Shown: one piece after another, positions 52,950 through 62,012 of the stretch | Layout of the letters: each line of letters starts with the position of its first letter | Numbering within the stretch: position 1 is the first letter of the stretch | From: Thermococcus sp. | Lineage (GTDB): Archaea > Methanobacteriota_B > Thermococci > Thermococcales > Thermococcaceae | DNA length: 64,000 nt | Direction: 5' to 3' | Assembly (NCBI RefSeq): GCF_026991495.1 | Contig: NZ_JALXBJ010000012.1 | Location: 1 to 64,000, forward strand | Position numbers and translations under genes: made by a program | Notes under the pieces: generated by a model | The model's input: the letters and a program-made list of their open reading frames with translations, nothing else | Databases searched by the model: none | What the model was told of the DNA's origin: nothing

Positions 52950-55538
52950 TCAGCGCCTTCTGAACAATGCCAAGATGATCAGGAGAGCCACCGCGATAAT
53001 CCCCGCTTTGGAGAAGAGCGGGACCTGCTGGAGGTTAACGCTTGCCGTGTCGCTCCCGTCGCTTCCGTTGAGCTCGTCAAGTGGGCCGTAGAGGTCGTCG
53101 TGCTCGTAGAGCTCGGCTTTTACTGTGATTGACTCGCCCCCCGAGATCGAGAGAACGTCCCCAGGGATCTGGATGAAGACCGAGGAGTCCCCCCTGACCG
53201 GGACGAAGAGAGTCTGCGGGGTAGCGACCTGGGCACCGTCGCCGTTGTAGAGGTCGAGTACCGCGGGAACGCCGTTCAAGACGCCCTCCTTGGCGAGGTC
53301 GGCCACCGCGTAGTAGTCCCACGCTCCATCCCCGTTGGTGTCAAAGTAGACCTTGAGCAGGGGAGCCGGGGCTCTCCCGAGGACGTCGAGAGGCCCTAAA
53401 TTGAACTTCATGTAGAGCATCCCGCTCGATGGGTCGTACCTGACCTGAAGGGAGCGTATGTTGTAGGCTCTGCCGGTGAAGGGCGAGGCTCCGCTATCCT
53501 CTAAGTCCTTCCACACGAAAGTCCCGTTGATGTAGGCCTTCTCCCCTGGGGCAAGGCTTTCTTCGTCCTCCCACTGGCTTGAGTCTATCGGGACGCTTAG
53601 GGAGCCTTTCTCGGTGTTTACGTAGACGGTGCGCTCTGGGAGAACCACTTCGTTCCCGTTCTTCAGCGTTACCGTTACGCTGTAGGCGTAGGTTCCGTTA
53701 TCGAGGCCGGTAACGTTGTAGAAAGCGTGGTAGGGGCCATCCAGTGTCATCGCGTAAGAGCGGCCCGCGAAGCTTAGCAGGGCGCCGCTCATGTTGACCA
53801 CGGACCCAACTTCAACGTAGACCCAGTCGTTGCCGATGATCTCCGCCTGGAGTGGGGTGGAGCCGGTGTAGTCCAGAACTGGAACCTCGGCGCTCACGTT
53901 AAGCCAGCTCCCGTTTTCGGGTATTGGGAGGGGAAGGCTCACCCGCGGACTGGCGGCGGCGTGGAGGTAGGTTGAGTTCACCAGTATTGAGAACGAGTCG
54001 AGGCTACCTGTAACCCCATCCTGATCCTTATCGGCGATCCTGATGTAGAAGGGGACGTACTGAGAGTCAACCTTAGAGGAGTTTGAGAGGGCGCTCAGGC
54101 TGTCCGTGAGGTCGAGGGTTATCGGCTCGTCGGGGAAGGGGTGGGCCTGGTACTCACCAAGTTCGGACTGGGTGGAGTGGTAGGCGATGTAGAGGTTGAA
54201 AAAGTCCCTGACCCAGATGGGGGAGTCTAAGCTCCCGCTTCCGACCTCGAAGCCTGCCTTCACCCGCGGCGGATAGCAGAAGGAGCCAGAGGGGCAGTCG
54301 AACGGGAGAAGGCCCCCTATGACCTCCCCCCTCTTCGGGTGCTCGATTCTAAGGAGGGCGAGAAGCCTCGGCTCGTAGGGCTGGTGCTTCAGCGGGAGGA
54401 AGACGTAGGCCCTTCCAGATGAGAGCCTGTGGTTCGGATCGGTTGCGGCCTGGTAGGTGAGCCACCAGTAGCCCCCTGCCCCCCAGCGGCGCCCCCAGGA
54501 GTTGACCATCAGGAGGGCGCCTTTTCCATCGGGGGTTGTGATGTTGTCGTCGTAGCCAACTATCGTCACCGCATGCCCGCCTGGATTCCCTGTGTGGTTC
54601 CCGTTGAGGGCGTAGACGTCGTTCGTCCCGTTGAAATTTCTGAAGTCGTCGTAGACCGTTATTGACGTCTCTGCCACGTACCCGGTGGCGAGCAGTCCCT
54701 TCAAGTAGGAGAACTGGGTCTCGTTCGTCATGTTGATGACGTAAACGACTCCCGAGCGGGGGCTTCCGCCGAGGGAGGCCGAGTAGTACATGTCGGCGTC
54801 ACCGCGGTTTCCCGGTGCAAGTGCCCACTGCCTCTCCCCGGGCCAAACGGAAATCGCGCTGAGGATCCAGTCGTTGTAGGCGGAGACGTTGTTGTAGTAC
54901 CAGTTCACCAACGTCTGGTTCCAGGGCCCATCCCAGCTGCCGTTCTGAATGCCGTTGTAAACCCTGAAGGCCCCGTAAGGTATGGCCCCAACTGTCGAGA
55001 TGAGGTTCATCGCGTCTTCGATTATTGTGCCTGAGGTGTCAAGCCTCCCGTCCCCGTTGACGTCGGTCGCCCGGCCGTCGTTTATCAGGTTGTAGGTGAA
55101 GGTTGGGTTCATAACGGTCCAGGGGGTGTTGGGGTGTTCCTCGCCGCGGAACCAGCTCAGCATGTACGTCCATACGTAATAAGTTGATGCCCAAGCGTTG
55201 CACGAGCCTATAAAGCCTTGGTTGCCTACTGGAGGCAGGTAGAGGCTGTTGTTGACCGAGGATGGAATGGAGGGGGAGGCACTTGGGCCATTCCGTGCGA
55301 GCGCGATTAGCGCACCCTTCAGGATCGGCGGCAGGGAACTGTAAGAAGGGGCCGCCTCGATCAGTTGAAGGTAGTTATCCGCGGTCAGGGGCTTGAAATG
55401 GAAGTTCGTTATTGCAGAGTACTGCTCGGGGGGTACGTCAACGGCACCGGTACTAAAGGCAGGTTGCGCCGAGGAATAGGCCGCCCCGGATAAGAGCAGC
55501 AGGATCAGCAGGGGGATGACTTCTCTTCTCATCTCCAT
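52950..55538 (-). CDS. Secreted papain-family cysteine protease, C-terminally anchored
   Basis: An 862-residue exported protein with signal segment VIPLLILLLLSGAAYSSAQ. The C1A-like domain (about 95-380) has VGNQGFIGSCNAWAS (oxyanion Gln and nucleophile Cys), GGHAVTIVGYDD (His) and VNSWGRRWGAGGYWWL (Asn). Long insertions separate Cys and His. Beta-sandwich regions follow, then a membrane helix and RRR (AGIIAVALLIILALFRRR), so it should be anchored outside the cell. Many N-glycosylation sites. Probably degrades peptides or proteins for growth. Start among adjacent TTG/ATG codons is uncertain (55541, 55538 or 55532). Confidence 0.87.
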   Translation of the reverse strand: MEMRREVIPLLILLLLSGAAYSSAQPAFSTGAVDVPPEQYSAITNFHFKPLTADNYLQLIEAAPSYSSLPPILKGALIALARNGPSASPSIPSSVNNSLYLPPVGNQGFIGSCNAWASTYYVWTYMLSWFRGEEHPNTPWTVMNPTFTYNLINDGRATDVNGDGRLDTSGTIIEDAMNLISTVGAIPYGAFRVYNGIQNGSWDGPWNQTLVNWYYNNVSAYNDWILSAISVWPGERQWALAPGNRGDADMYYSASLGGSPRSGVVYVINMTNETQFSYLKGLLATGYVAETSITVYDDFRNFNGTNDVYALNGNHTGNPGGHAVTIVGYDDNITTPDGKGALLMVNSWGRRWGAGGYWWLTYQAATDPNHRLSSGRAYVFLPLKHQPYEPRLLALLRIEHPKRGEVIGGLLPFDCPSGSFCYPPRVKAGFEVGSGSLDSPIWVRDFFNLYIAYHSTQSELGEYQAHPFPDEPITLDLTDSLSALSNSSKVDSQYVPFYIRIADKDQDGVTGSLDSFSILVNSTYLHAAASPRVSLPLPIPENGSWLNVSAEVPVLDYTGSTPLQAEIIGNDWVYVEVGSVVNMSGALLSFAGRSYAMTLDGPYHAFYNVTGLDNGTYAYSVTVTLKNGNEVVLPERTVYVNTEKGSLSVPIDSSQWEDEESLAPGEKAYINGTFVWKDLEDSGASPFTGRAYNIRSLQVRYDPSSGMLYMKFNLGPLDVLGRAPAPLLKVYFDTNGDGAWDYYAVADLAKEGVLNGVPAVLDLYNGDGAQVATPQTLFVPVRGDSSVFIQIPGDVLSISGGESITVKAELYEHDDLYGPLDELNGSDGSDTASVNLQQVPLFSKAGIIAVALLIILALFRRR

Positions 55539-55708
55539 CAACCACCTTAACCCTCAAGGACTGCCTCTGAGCACCCACTTACACTCCAAAATTTAAAAGG
55601 CTTTCTCAACTTGAAGGTGGAAATCCCGCCGCGCTCTCCCTGGGCCCCGCGGATGCACCCCAATAAGGTTTATAATCTCGGCCCTCTACTTCCTTAGGAG
55701 GGAAGCCG

Positions 55709-56308
55709 ATGAGCTGGAAAAGGGGAGCCTACCCGGAGTTCACCATGGAGGATGCCGTTGCGCTCCTCTTTGCCCTTCAAATCCCCACAGGCAGGAAGAC
55801 GGTTTCGGAGTTCCTCGAGCTCGGGGAGGGCAGCGTGCGAACCCTTCTCAAGAAGCTTCTCAGCCTGGGCCTGATATCCTCAACCCAGAGGGGGCACGCC
55901 CTCACCGAGAAAGGAACCGAACTCGTCGGAAGGATTTCAGAGCACATCTCCGAGGCGAGGCCGGTTGGAAGCGTCGAGGGACTGCCTGCCTACGCCCTCG
56001 TTGTGAGGAACCCCGGGGAGTTCAAGAGCATAGAGCTCCGCGATGAGGCGATAAGGTTCCACGCAAGGGGCGCTCTCCTCCTCGTGGTCAGAGAGGGGGA
56101 GGCAGTCTTCCCCGAGGATGGGAGACCTTTGAGCGAGGCGATGCCGGAGCTCGCGCGGGAGCTTGAGGGACTGCCCCTCGAAGAGGGAGACCTTATAGTC
56201 GTCACCTGGGCCGACAGCCCGGCGCGAGCCCTGAAGAGCGCCTATCACGTCGCCCTTTTCCTGAAGGGGGAGAAGCTCCCAGAGGAGATAAAATCGCTCG
56301 TGAGGTGA
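55709..56308 (+). CDS. DUF4443-type winged-helix regulator
   Basis: A 199-residue protein with an N-terminal winged helix (TVSEFLELGEGSVRTLLKKLLSLGLISSTQRGHALTEKG) and a C-terminal domain (YALVVRNPGEFKSIELRDEAIRFHARGALLLVV). This architecture is that of archaeal DUF4443 proteins. It precedes pyrF by 4 bp, so a link with pyrimidine or cofactor metabolism is possible but unproven. Confidence 0.8.
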   Translation: MSWKRGAYPEFTMEDAVALLFALQIPTGRKTVSEFLELGEGSVRTLLKKLLSLGLISSTQRGHALTEKGTELVGRISEHISEARPVGSVEGLPAYALVVRNPGEFKSIELRDEAIRFHARGALLLVVREGEAVFPEDGRPLSEAMPELARELEGLPLEEGDLIVVTWADSPARALKSAYHVALFLKGEKLPEEIKSLVR

Positions 56309-56312
56309 AAGA

Positions 56313-56948
56313 GTGAGCGGGCTCATCTTAGCCCTTGACGTTTACGATAGGGATAGGGCGCTTGAGATAGCAGAGAGCACAGCTGACTACCTCTGGGCGG
56401 TGAAGGTGAACTGGCCCCTGATAATCGGCTCAGGCCTCAAAATAATCACCGAACTGAAGCAGATAACAGGACTTCCAGTTATAGCTGACCTGAAGCTTGC
56501 GGACATACCGAACACGAACCGCCTGATAGCAGGGAAGGTCTTTGGTGCGGGGGCGGACTACATAATAGCCCACGGCTTCGTCGGGAGAGACAGCGTTAAA
56601 GCAGCTATGGAGCTCGGAGAGACGATAATCGTCGTGGAGATGAGCCATCCCGGAGCTGAGGAGTTTATCCAGCCGGTAACGGATAGGCTCATCGAGATGG
56701 CCAACGAGCTTGAACCCTTCGGCGTTATAGCCCCTGCAACGAGGCCCGAGCGCGTTAGCTACATCAGCTCGAAGCTTAAGCCGGGGATTAAGGTTATAAC
56801 CCCCGGCGTCGGGGCTCAGGGCGGAAAGGCCGGGGAAGCCATAAAAGCCGGCGCTGATTACATCATCGTCGGACGCTCCATCTACGAGAGCGAGAACCCG
56901 CGGGAAGCCGCGAGGAGGTTTTCTGAGGAGGTGGAAGCGTGGAGCTGA
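56313..56948 (+). CDS. pyrF: Orotidine-5'-phosphate decarboxylase
   Basis: A 211-residue OMP decarboxylase, the last step to UMP. ILALDVYDRDRAL, WAVKVNWPL, VIADLKLADIPNT (catalytic D-x-K-x-x-D), TPGVGAQGG and YIIVGRSIY are all present. The start follows the regulator's stop with GGTGAAAGA, and its end overlaps the PUA-protein gene by 10 nt. Confidence 0.95.
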   Translation: MSGLILALDVYDRDRALEIAESTADYLWAVKVNWPLIIGSGLKIITELKQITGLPVIADLKLADIPNTNRLIAGKVFGAGADYIIAHGFVGRDSVKAAMELGETIIVVEMSHPGAEEFIQPVTDRLIEMANELEPFGVIAPATRPERVSYISSKLKPGIKVITPGVGAQGGKAGEAIKAGADYIIVGRSIYESENPREAARRFSEEVEAWS

Positions 56949-57457
56949 AGGCCAAGCACCCGCTCAGCAAGAAGGAGATAAAGGAGATAATCCGCGAGAT
57001 GAGCGAGGTATTCGGGGAGGAGATAGCGGGAAAGATGCTGGGCAGAAAAGACAGGGTGGAGATAGCGGAGTTCGACAAAACGACCGAGATAATACTCGTG
57101 AACGGGAGGCCCTTCTTCATAAGGAGGAAAGAGCTCGTCTTTCCGCTCGTCATAGCGCTCTACGAGCTGTCCAACGAAGAGGATCTGAGGAAGTGGCCGA
57201 GGCGCGTGGTCGTTGACGAAGGCGCTGTTCCCTACATCCTCAACGGGGCCGACGTCATGGCCGCGGGCATAGTAGATGCCGACGAAGGCATTAGGGAGGG
57301 GGACTTCGTCTTCGTGGTCGAGGAGAACTACGGAAGGCCCTTGGCTATAGGGATAGCCCTCATGGGCGGAAAGGCCATGAAGGAGAGGTCAAAGGGAAAA
57401 GCGGTTAAGAACATCCACCACGCTAAGGACAAGATCTGGCAGGTCACGGTGGGCTGA
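56939..57457 (+). CDS. PUA-domain RNA-binding protein
   Basis: A 172-residue protein. The N-terminal region ([21 protein letters not shown]) and the C-terminal PUA domain ([40 protein letters not shown]) match archaeal MCT-1/Tma20-like proteins with a role in RNA binding or translation. GTG 56939 overlaps the end of pyrF by 10 nt, implying coupling. Confidence 0.85.
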   Translation: MELKAKHPLSKKEIKEIIREMSEVFGEEIAGKMLGRKDRVEIAEFDKTTEIILVNGRPFFIRRKELVFPLVIALYELSNEEDLRKWPRRVVVDEGAVPYILNGADVMAAGIVDADEGIREGDFVFVVEENYGRPLAIGIALMGGKAMKERSKGKAVKNIHHAKDKIWQVTVG

Positions 57458-57458
57458 T

Positions 57459-57902
57459 ATGGGGGAGAAGGGAATAAGGGTTCTCGTTGGAGGCGTCTTT
57501 GACATACTCCACGTGGGGCACGTCCACTTCTTGAAGCAGGCAAAAGAACTCGGCGACGAGCTTGTGGTGATCGTTGCGCACGACGAGACCGTCAGGAAGC
57601 TCAAGAGGAGGGACCCCGTGAACACGGCCGAGGACAGGGCTGAGCTCCTGCGGGCCATAAGGTACGTGGACGAGGTCTACATAGGCTCCCCCGGAAGGAT
57701 AGACCTCGAACTCGTGAAGAGGATAAACCCGGACGTGATAGCGATAGGACCGGACCAGAACTTCAACTGCGAGAGGCTGAAGGAGGAGCTGAGGAAGCAC
57801 GGCATGAACGTCGAAGTCATTAGAATTCCTTATCCGTACAAGAGCGACAGGGCGAAGACGAGCAAGATAATAGAGAGGATCATAGAGGAGTTCTGTGAAT
57901 GA
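57459..57902 (+). CDS. ribL: Archaeal FAD synthase
   Basis: A 147-residue cytidylyltransferase-fold protein: [22 protein letters not shown] (HxGH) and IGPDQNFN, of the archaeal RibL type that adenylates FMN to FAD. The C-terminal Cys (EEFCE) is usual in this family. It follows the PUA gene by 1 bp, extending the DUF4443-pyrF-PUA-ribL operon, and converges tightly on the RAD55-like gene. Confidence 0.9.
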   Translation: MGEKGIRVLVGGVFDILHVGHVHFLKQAKELGDELVVIVAHDETVRKLKRRDPVNTAEDRAELLRAIRYVDEVYIGSPGRIDLELVKRINPDVIAIGPDQNFNCERLKEELRKHGMNVEVIRIPYPYKSDRAKTSKIIERIIEEFCE

Positions 57903-58604
57903 TCAGGCCCGGAAGACCCTATCCGACAGAACGACCATCCCCCGGCTCGTTATCTTAAGCGGCCTCGTGTTCTCGTCGACGGCACTCCCCCTGAACTTCG
58001 TGACCCTCACTCCCCTTATGGAAGTCCAGTTGACGTCCCTTCTCAGGAGCTCTATGACGCCGCTTACCATGTACTCCTCAACGTTCGTCCTCTCCTCCTC
58101 CGAGACGAGCAGAACCGTTGTGTTCTTGCGGTGCACGGCCTTTAGAAAGGGGAGCAGCAACTTCCGGTATTTGAGTTCGCTCTCAACCGTCAGCTTCATC
58201 ATGGTGATGGGATCCACCACAACCCGGGAGTAGTCCTTTCCCTCCACCTCGGAGATTACCGAGCTCAGCAACCTCTCCATGCTCTCCCCGAACTCGACCC
58301 CGGGGCTGCCCGTGAAAACAACGCTCTTCACATGGTTTATTGGTGTCGCGTCGACGAGCCTGAAGCGGGGGTTATCGAACTCGAAGCCGATGCTCCTCAT
58401 GTTCTCCACGAGCTGCTTCGAGGGCTCGCCGAGTGTTATGTAGAGAACATCCTCACCATTCTTCACACCCTCCATCGCAAAATGCATCGCGAGGATCGTC
58501 TTCCCGGTTCCGGCGGCACCCTTGAGAAGGTAGACCCGCCCTTTGATGAGCCCCCCGTTGAGCATGGCGTCGAGCCCGGGAACGCCGGTAGAAACCCTGA
58601 CCAT
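57903..58604 (-). CDS. RAD55/KaiC-like ATPase
   Basis: A 233-residue RecA-fold ATPase: VSTGVPGLDAMLNGGLIKGRVYLLKGAAGTGKTILAMHFA (Walker A), VVVDPIT (Walker B) and LLVSEEERTNVEEYMVSGVIEL. Such KaiC-like single-domain proteins are common in archaea with roles in signalling or recombination. ATG 58604 is chosen; a TATA-like TTTAAATAATG about 30 nt upstream suggests a leaderless or short-leader mRNA, and the track's further 17 codons seem to be upstream DNA. Confidence 0.85.
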   Translation of the reverse strand: MVRVSTGVPGLDAMLNGGLIKGRVYLLKGAAGTGKTILAMHFAMEGVKNGEDVLYITLGEPSKQLVENMRSIGFEFDNPRFRLVDATPINHVKSVVFTGSPGVEFGESMERLLSSVISEVEGKDYSRVVVDPITMMKLTVESELKYRKLLLPFLKAVHRKNTTVLLVSEEERTNVEEYMVSGVIELLRRDVNWTSIRGVRVTKFRGSAVDENTRPLKITSRGMVVLSDRVFRA

Positions 58605-58711
58605 GCCAAACACCACGTAAGTATACAGGGGAACATTATTTAAACGTATCCTCACATGAGAACTTGCCCCTCCTTTCCCGGGGAAAATAGTTCAAAAGAA
58701 AAACGTAAGAA

Positions 58712-59044
58712 TCAAACCCTGAGCCTTTCGAGGTATTCCCTCAGGAACTCGGGCTCCTCCCTTCTGACAGCACTCATGAGCTCGTCAAACTTCTTCTCAC
58801 CCAGTGCGAGGCGGAGGTAGTAGTAGAGGTTAACCGCGTCCTCAACGATCACGCTCTGCCTCCTCCCCTCCTCCGCGTAGAGCTCTATGAGCTTCCTGTT
58901 CATGTCGAGGCTCACGTAAAGGGTCTTCTGCTTCTTCTGGGCCTTGAGGCCCTCTTTGGTCTTCCTCACCTTGGGTTTGGAGGGCCTGGTGAGCTCGTCA
59001 ACGGAACCGGAAAACAGCTTCGGGAGCTTACTCTCCTTCGACAA
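58712..59044 (-). CDS. Small basic partner of ParA
   Basis: A 110-residue protein with a Lys-rich N-terminus (RPSKPKVRKTKEGLKAQKKQK) and a KTLYVSLDMNRKLIELYAEEGRRQSVIVEDAVNLYYYL region resembling a ribbon-helix-helix DNA-binding fold. Its start overlaps the end of parA by 17 nt. It probably acts as the centromere-binding adaptor of the ParA ATPase, in place of ParB. Confidence 0.75.
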   Translation of the reverse strand: MSKESKLPKLFSGSVDELTRPSKPKVRKTKEGLKAQKKQKTLYVSLDMNRKLIELYAEEGRRQSVIVEDAVNLYYYLRLALGEKKFDELMSAVRREEPEFLREYLERLRV

Positions 59045-59801
59045 GTCCGATCACCTCTCTCGTGAGTTTTTCAAAGGCCTTAGCAGCCCTTCCACCGGGT
59101 TCATAGTCGAATATGCTCATCCCCCGGGCCTGGGCCTTTTCTAAGGCTATCGCCTTCGGTATGGTCGTCAGTATCGGGGCCTCTGGGTAGGTCTCCCTGA
59201 GTTCCCCGAGTCTCGTCTTCGGAACCTTCGTCTGCCTCGTGAACTTGTTGGGGACGAGGCCGAGGAGGGAGAGGGACTCGTTGGTCTCGCTCCTTATCAT
59301 CGCCATGAGGTTGAACATCAGCTGCATACCTATGACGCCGAAATAGCTCAGCTCCAGGGGTATGAGGACGAAGTCCGAGGCCGTCAGGGAGTTCACGAGG
59401 AATATCCCCATGCTCGGTGGGTTGTCTATGAGGACGTAGTCGTAGTCCGGGAGTATCGGGTTTATCGCCTTCTGAAGCCTCCTCTCCCGGTTGTAGGCGT
59501 TTATGATCTCTATCTCCTTGGCGGAGAGGTTGAGGTGGCTCGGCAGGAGGTGGAGGTTTTTCTCAACTTCTACTATTGTCTCTTCAACGTCGGCCTCCCT
59601 CATCATTACGGTGCCCACGTTCCTCTCCTCGTGCTTGAGCACGTCCATCCCAATCAGCCCGAAGGTAAGGTTGAACTGGGGATCAACGTCCACGAGAAGG
59701 ACCCTTCTGCCGCTCCTCGCGAGGCTGTAGCCAAGGTTCAGAGTTAGAGTGGTCTTCCCGACCCCGCCCTTCTGGTTGGCCACGCTGATTACAACGGTCA
59801 T
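59028..59801 (-). CDS. parA: ParA/Soj partition ATPase
   Basis: A 257-residue ParA: SVANQKGGVGKTTLTLNLG (deviant Walker A), VDVDPQFNLTFGL, YVLIDNPPSMGIFLVNSL and VPNKFTRQTK. The ATG at 59801 follows GGTGGTAGG. The 62-bp gap to ftsZ upstream on the same strand suggests possible coexpression with division genes. Confidence 0.9.
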   Translation of the reverse strand: MTVVISVANQKGGVGKTTLTLNLGYSLARSGRRVLLVDVDPQFNLTFGLIGMDVLKHEERNVGTVMMREADVEETIVEVEKNLHLLPSHLNLSAKEIEIINAYNRERRLQKAINPILPDYDYVLIDNPPSMGIFLVNSLTASDFVLIPLELSYFGVIGMQLMFNLMAMIRSETNESLSLLGLVPNKFTRQTKVPKTRLGELRETYPEAPILTTIPKAIALEKAQARGMSIFDYEPGGRAAKAFEKLTREVIGLVEGE

Positions 59802-59862
59802 CCTACCACCCGCTGACCTAAACACGCGGCCCCTTAAAAGGTTGTTGAATTAAATAAAAGGG

Positions 59863-61110
59863 TCAGAACAACTCGATGTCCTCGAAGATCTTCTGAATGC
59901 GCTTGTCCCCGCTGCCGTTCGCTGGCTTTTTAACGCCTCCACGGCCGGTTATGATGTTATACAGGTCATCGTCGTGGGCCCTTCTCTCGAAGGGAACCGG
60001 CTCGGACTTCGGAACGACAACCCTAGAACCCGCCTGGAGGGCGGTTTCACCCCCGATTATGTGGGGGCTCTCGACCCCGGTCATTATCACCATGGCCCTG
60101 ACAACCTTGCCCATGTCCTCGTCCACCCTTGCACCCCACTTTATCTCCGACTTGGTGCCCAGGTTGTTGTAGACGACTTCCATGGCGTCGTTGATCTCGC
60201 GGAGGTTCACATCGGGCCCCACGGTGAAGTGGACGAGGGCCTTGTTGCCGCTGCCGAACTTGACGTCGAGCATCTTGTTCTCCAAGGCCGCTTTAACGGC
60301 CTCGACGGCCCGGTTCTTGGAGTCGCTCTCGCCTATTCCTATCAGGGCCGCGCCGCCGTCCTTCATTATGCTGTAAACGTCGGCGAAGTCAATGTTGACC
60401 ATGGAAGGGAGCTTTATGGTCTCGGTTATGCCCTTAACCATTCTGGCTATTATCTCGTCGGCGAAGCGGAAGGCCGCGTTGATCGGGAGGTTCGGGACGA
60501 GCTGGAGGAGCTTGTCGTTCTCTATTATTATGACGGTGTCGGAGTAGTGGAGGAGCGCCTTGATCCCCGCCTTCGCCTTCTCAATCCTTATCGTCCCCTC
60601 GGTTTTGAAGGGAAATGTCACGACGCTGACCACGAGGGGTTCTTTGAAGCGACCACCGCTGTTCCTTGCCCGCTCCTTCACGACTTTGGCGACAACTGGC
60701 GCGGCACCAGTTCCGGTGCCGTTGCCCATTCCAGCGGTTATGAAAACGAGGTCCGCCGGCCCTATCGTCTCGGCGATCTCATGGGCGCTCGCCTCAGCGG
60801 CTCGGTAGCCGACCTCCGGGTCTCCACCGGAGCCTTTTCCCTGTGTTATCTCCTTTCCGAGGAGGAGCTTTTTGTGCGCCTTTATCCTCGCGAGGTGCTG
60901 GGCGTCCGTGTTCATGGCTATAAGCTCGGCCCCCTCTACCCCGAGCTCGTAAAGCCTCGTTATCGTGTTGTTGCCAGAGCCCCCAACGCCCACGATAGCT
61001 ATCTTTATAAAACTGCTGAGATCCTCTCCAAGAAGATCCTCCTTCTCCACCTTGGGCCCTTCATCTATATCAAGTTTTATCCCGGCCTGCTCCAAGAGTT
61101 TAAACACCAT
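59863..61110 (-). CDS. ftsZ: Cell division GTPase FtsZ
   Basis: A 415-residue Fts[47 protein letters not shown] (tubulin signature), [14 protein letters not shown] and [24 protein letters not shown]. Long N-terminal and C-terminal extensions are seen ([29 protein letters not shown]). ATG 61110 follows GGAGGGGGT. The RHH gene lies directly upstream. Confidence 0.96.
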   Translation of the reverse strand: MVFKLLEQAGIKLDIDEGPKVEKEDLLGEDLSSFIKIAIVGVGGSGNNTITRLYELGVEGAELIAMNTDAQHLARIKAHKKLLLGKEITQGKGSGGDPEVGYRAAEASAHEIAETIGPADLVFITAGMGNGTGTGAAPVVAKVVKERARNSGGRFKEPLVVSVVTFPFKTEGTIRIEKAKAGIKALLHYSDTVIIIENDKLLQLVPNLPINAAFRFADEIIARMVKGITETIKLPSMVNIDFADVYSIMKDGGAALIGIGESDSKNRAVEAVKAALENKMLDVKFGSGNKALVHFTVGPDVNLREINDAMEVVYNNLGTKSEIKWGARVDEDMGKVVRAMVIMTGVESPHIIGGETALQAGSRVVVPKSEPVPFERRAHDDDLYNIITGRGGVKKPANGSGDKRIQKIFEDIELF

Positions 61111-61141
61111 TATCCATACCCCCTCCACCTGGCGATTTCCA

Positions 61142-61330
61142 TCACCTTATGATGTACTCGGGAAGCTCTTCATCGTTGAAATCCATCTGGAGCTCCCTCT
61201 TTAGGAAGTCTCTAAGGGCCGCTCTGATTATTTCGCTCCTGTTCGGGTAAATACCGCGTTTAACGAGCTGGTCCATGGCGTTAATGAGGTTCTGGGGCAT
61301 CTGCACGCTTATGATGCGCATCTTTGTCAT
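61142..61330 (-). CDS. Ribbon-helix-helix regulator before ftsZ
   Basis: A 62-residue CopG/MetJ-like protein ([44 protein letters not shown]). The NRSE turn and following helix are typical of RHH DNA-binding proteins. It lies 31 bp upstream of ftsZ on the same strand and may regulate the division unit. ATG 61330 with GGTGA 8 nt upstream is preferred to the track start. Confidence 0.85.
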   Translation of the reverse strand: MTKMRIISVQMPQNLINAMDQLVKRGIYPNRSEIIRAALRDFLKRELQMDFNDEELPEYIIR

Positions 61331-61342
61331 CCGCTGTATCAC

Positions 61343-61536
61343 CCAGTCCAGTGGGTCGCTACTTTAGTTAGTGCTTTAAGTAGTTAAATACTTTGCGGCT
61401 CTAAAATAATATTAGTGAAATATGAATCTGAAAAAATTTTTTGAATTTTTAATTTATACAAAAAATTTTTGAAAAACTGTCCTCCTCGGGGGCAAACGTT
61501 ATAACCTCCCTGGAAAACCGTTACGGGGTGGAGTGA
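61343..61536. promoter_or_regulatory. AT-rich divergent region between RHH-ftsZ and cgi121
   Basis: This 194-bp gap has a strongly AT-rich core (61380-61480) with runs such as AAAAAATTTTTTGAATTTTT. TAAGTAGTTAAATAC on one side and GTTATAAC on the other could be TATA boxes for the divergent genes. It may also bind chromatin proteins or the RHH product. Confidence 0.45.
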
Positions 61537-61935
61537 ATGAAGACGGCTTACGGCGTGGAAGTTCTACCCGTTGTGATAGAGGATCCCGGTGGGCTGGTGA
61601 ATGATGTGGGGGGCAGCCTTCAGATAGTGAGAGCTGCTTGCATCGAGGCCGTCGTCCACGCGGCGGTTCTTTCGGTGAGGGCCTTCGAAAGGAGCACGAA
61701 CCGCGCCAAGACCCCCGGTGGTGAGCTGCTCCTCCGCCTCGCGGGAACCCTCCAGATAAGGGATGCGATAAGGGAGGTCGGCCTGGCAAAGGGACCCGGC
61801 TACCTCGTGGTCTTCGGGGGTAGCGCGGAGGAGGCGAGGCGGAGGCTTGGCCTGAGACCCTGGGAGGGGGAGCACTGTCCCGGGGAAAAGCTGAAGCCCC
61901 TCCTTGAGAGGGCCGCCATGGTTGAGGTTTTGTGA
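61537..61935 (+). CDS. KEOPS complex subunit Cgi121-like
   Basis: A 132-residue protein with VRAACIEAVVHAAVLSVRAFERSTNRAKTPGGELLLRLAGTLQIRDAIREVGL, matching the archaeal Cgi121 core (R/AG-x-QI-x-xAI). KEOPS makes t6A37 in ANN-decoding tRNAs; Cgi121 binds the tRNA 3' end and the kinase Bud32. ATG 61537 follows GGTGG. No other KEOPS gene is near. Confidence 0.75.
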   Translation: MKTAYGVEVLPVVIEDPGGLVNDVGGSLQIVRAACIEAVVHAAVLSVRAFERSTNRAKTPGGELLLRLAGTLQIRDAIREVGLAKGPGYLVVFGGSAEEARRRLGLRPWEGEHCPGEKLKPLLERAAMVEVL

Positions 61936-62012
61936 GCTCCCGGGTTTCGGCGGGTTCCAGGTTAAATTTATAAAGCGGCTGGAGGCAGTTCTGAGATGTC
62001 CGGGTGGTTTCA

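Noticed and set aside
59974-61152. 392-residue plus-strand ORF
   Set aside because: Fully antisense to ftsZ, with His/Gly/Val-rich shadow composition and no start signals.
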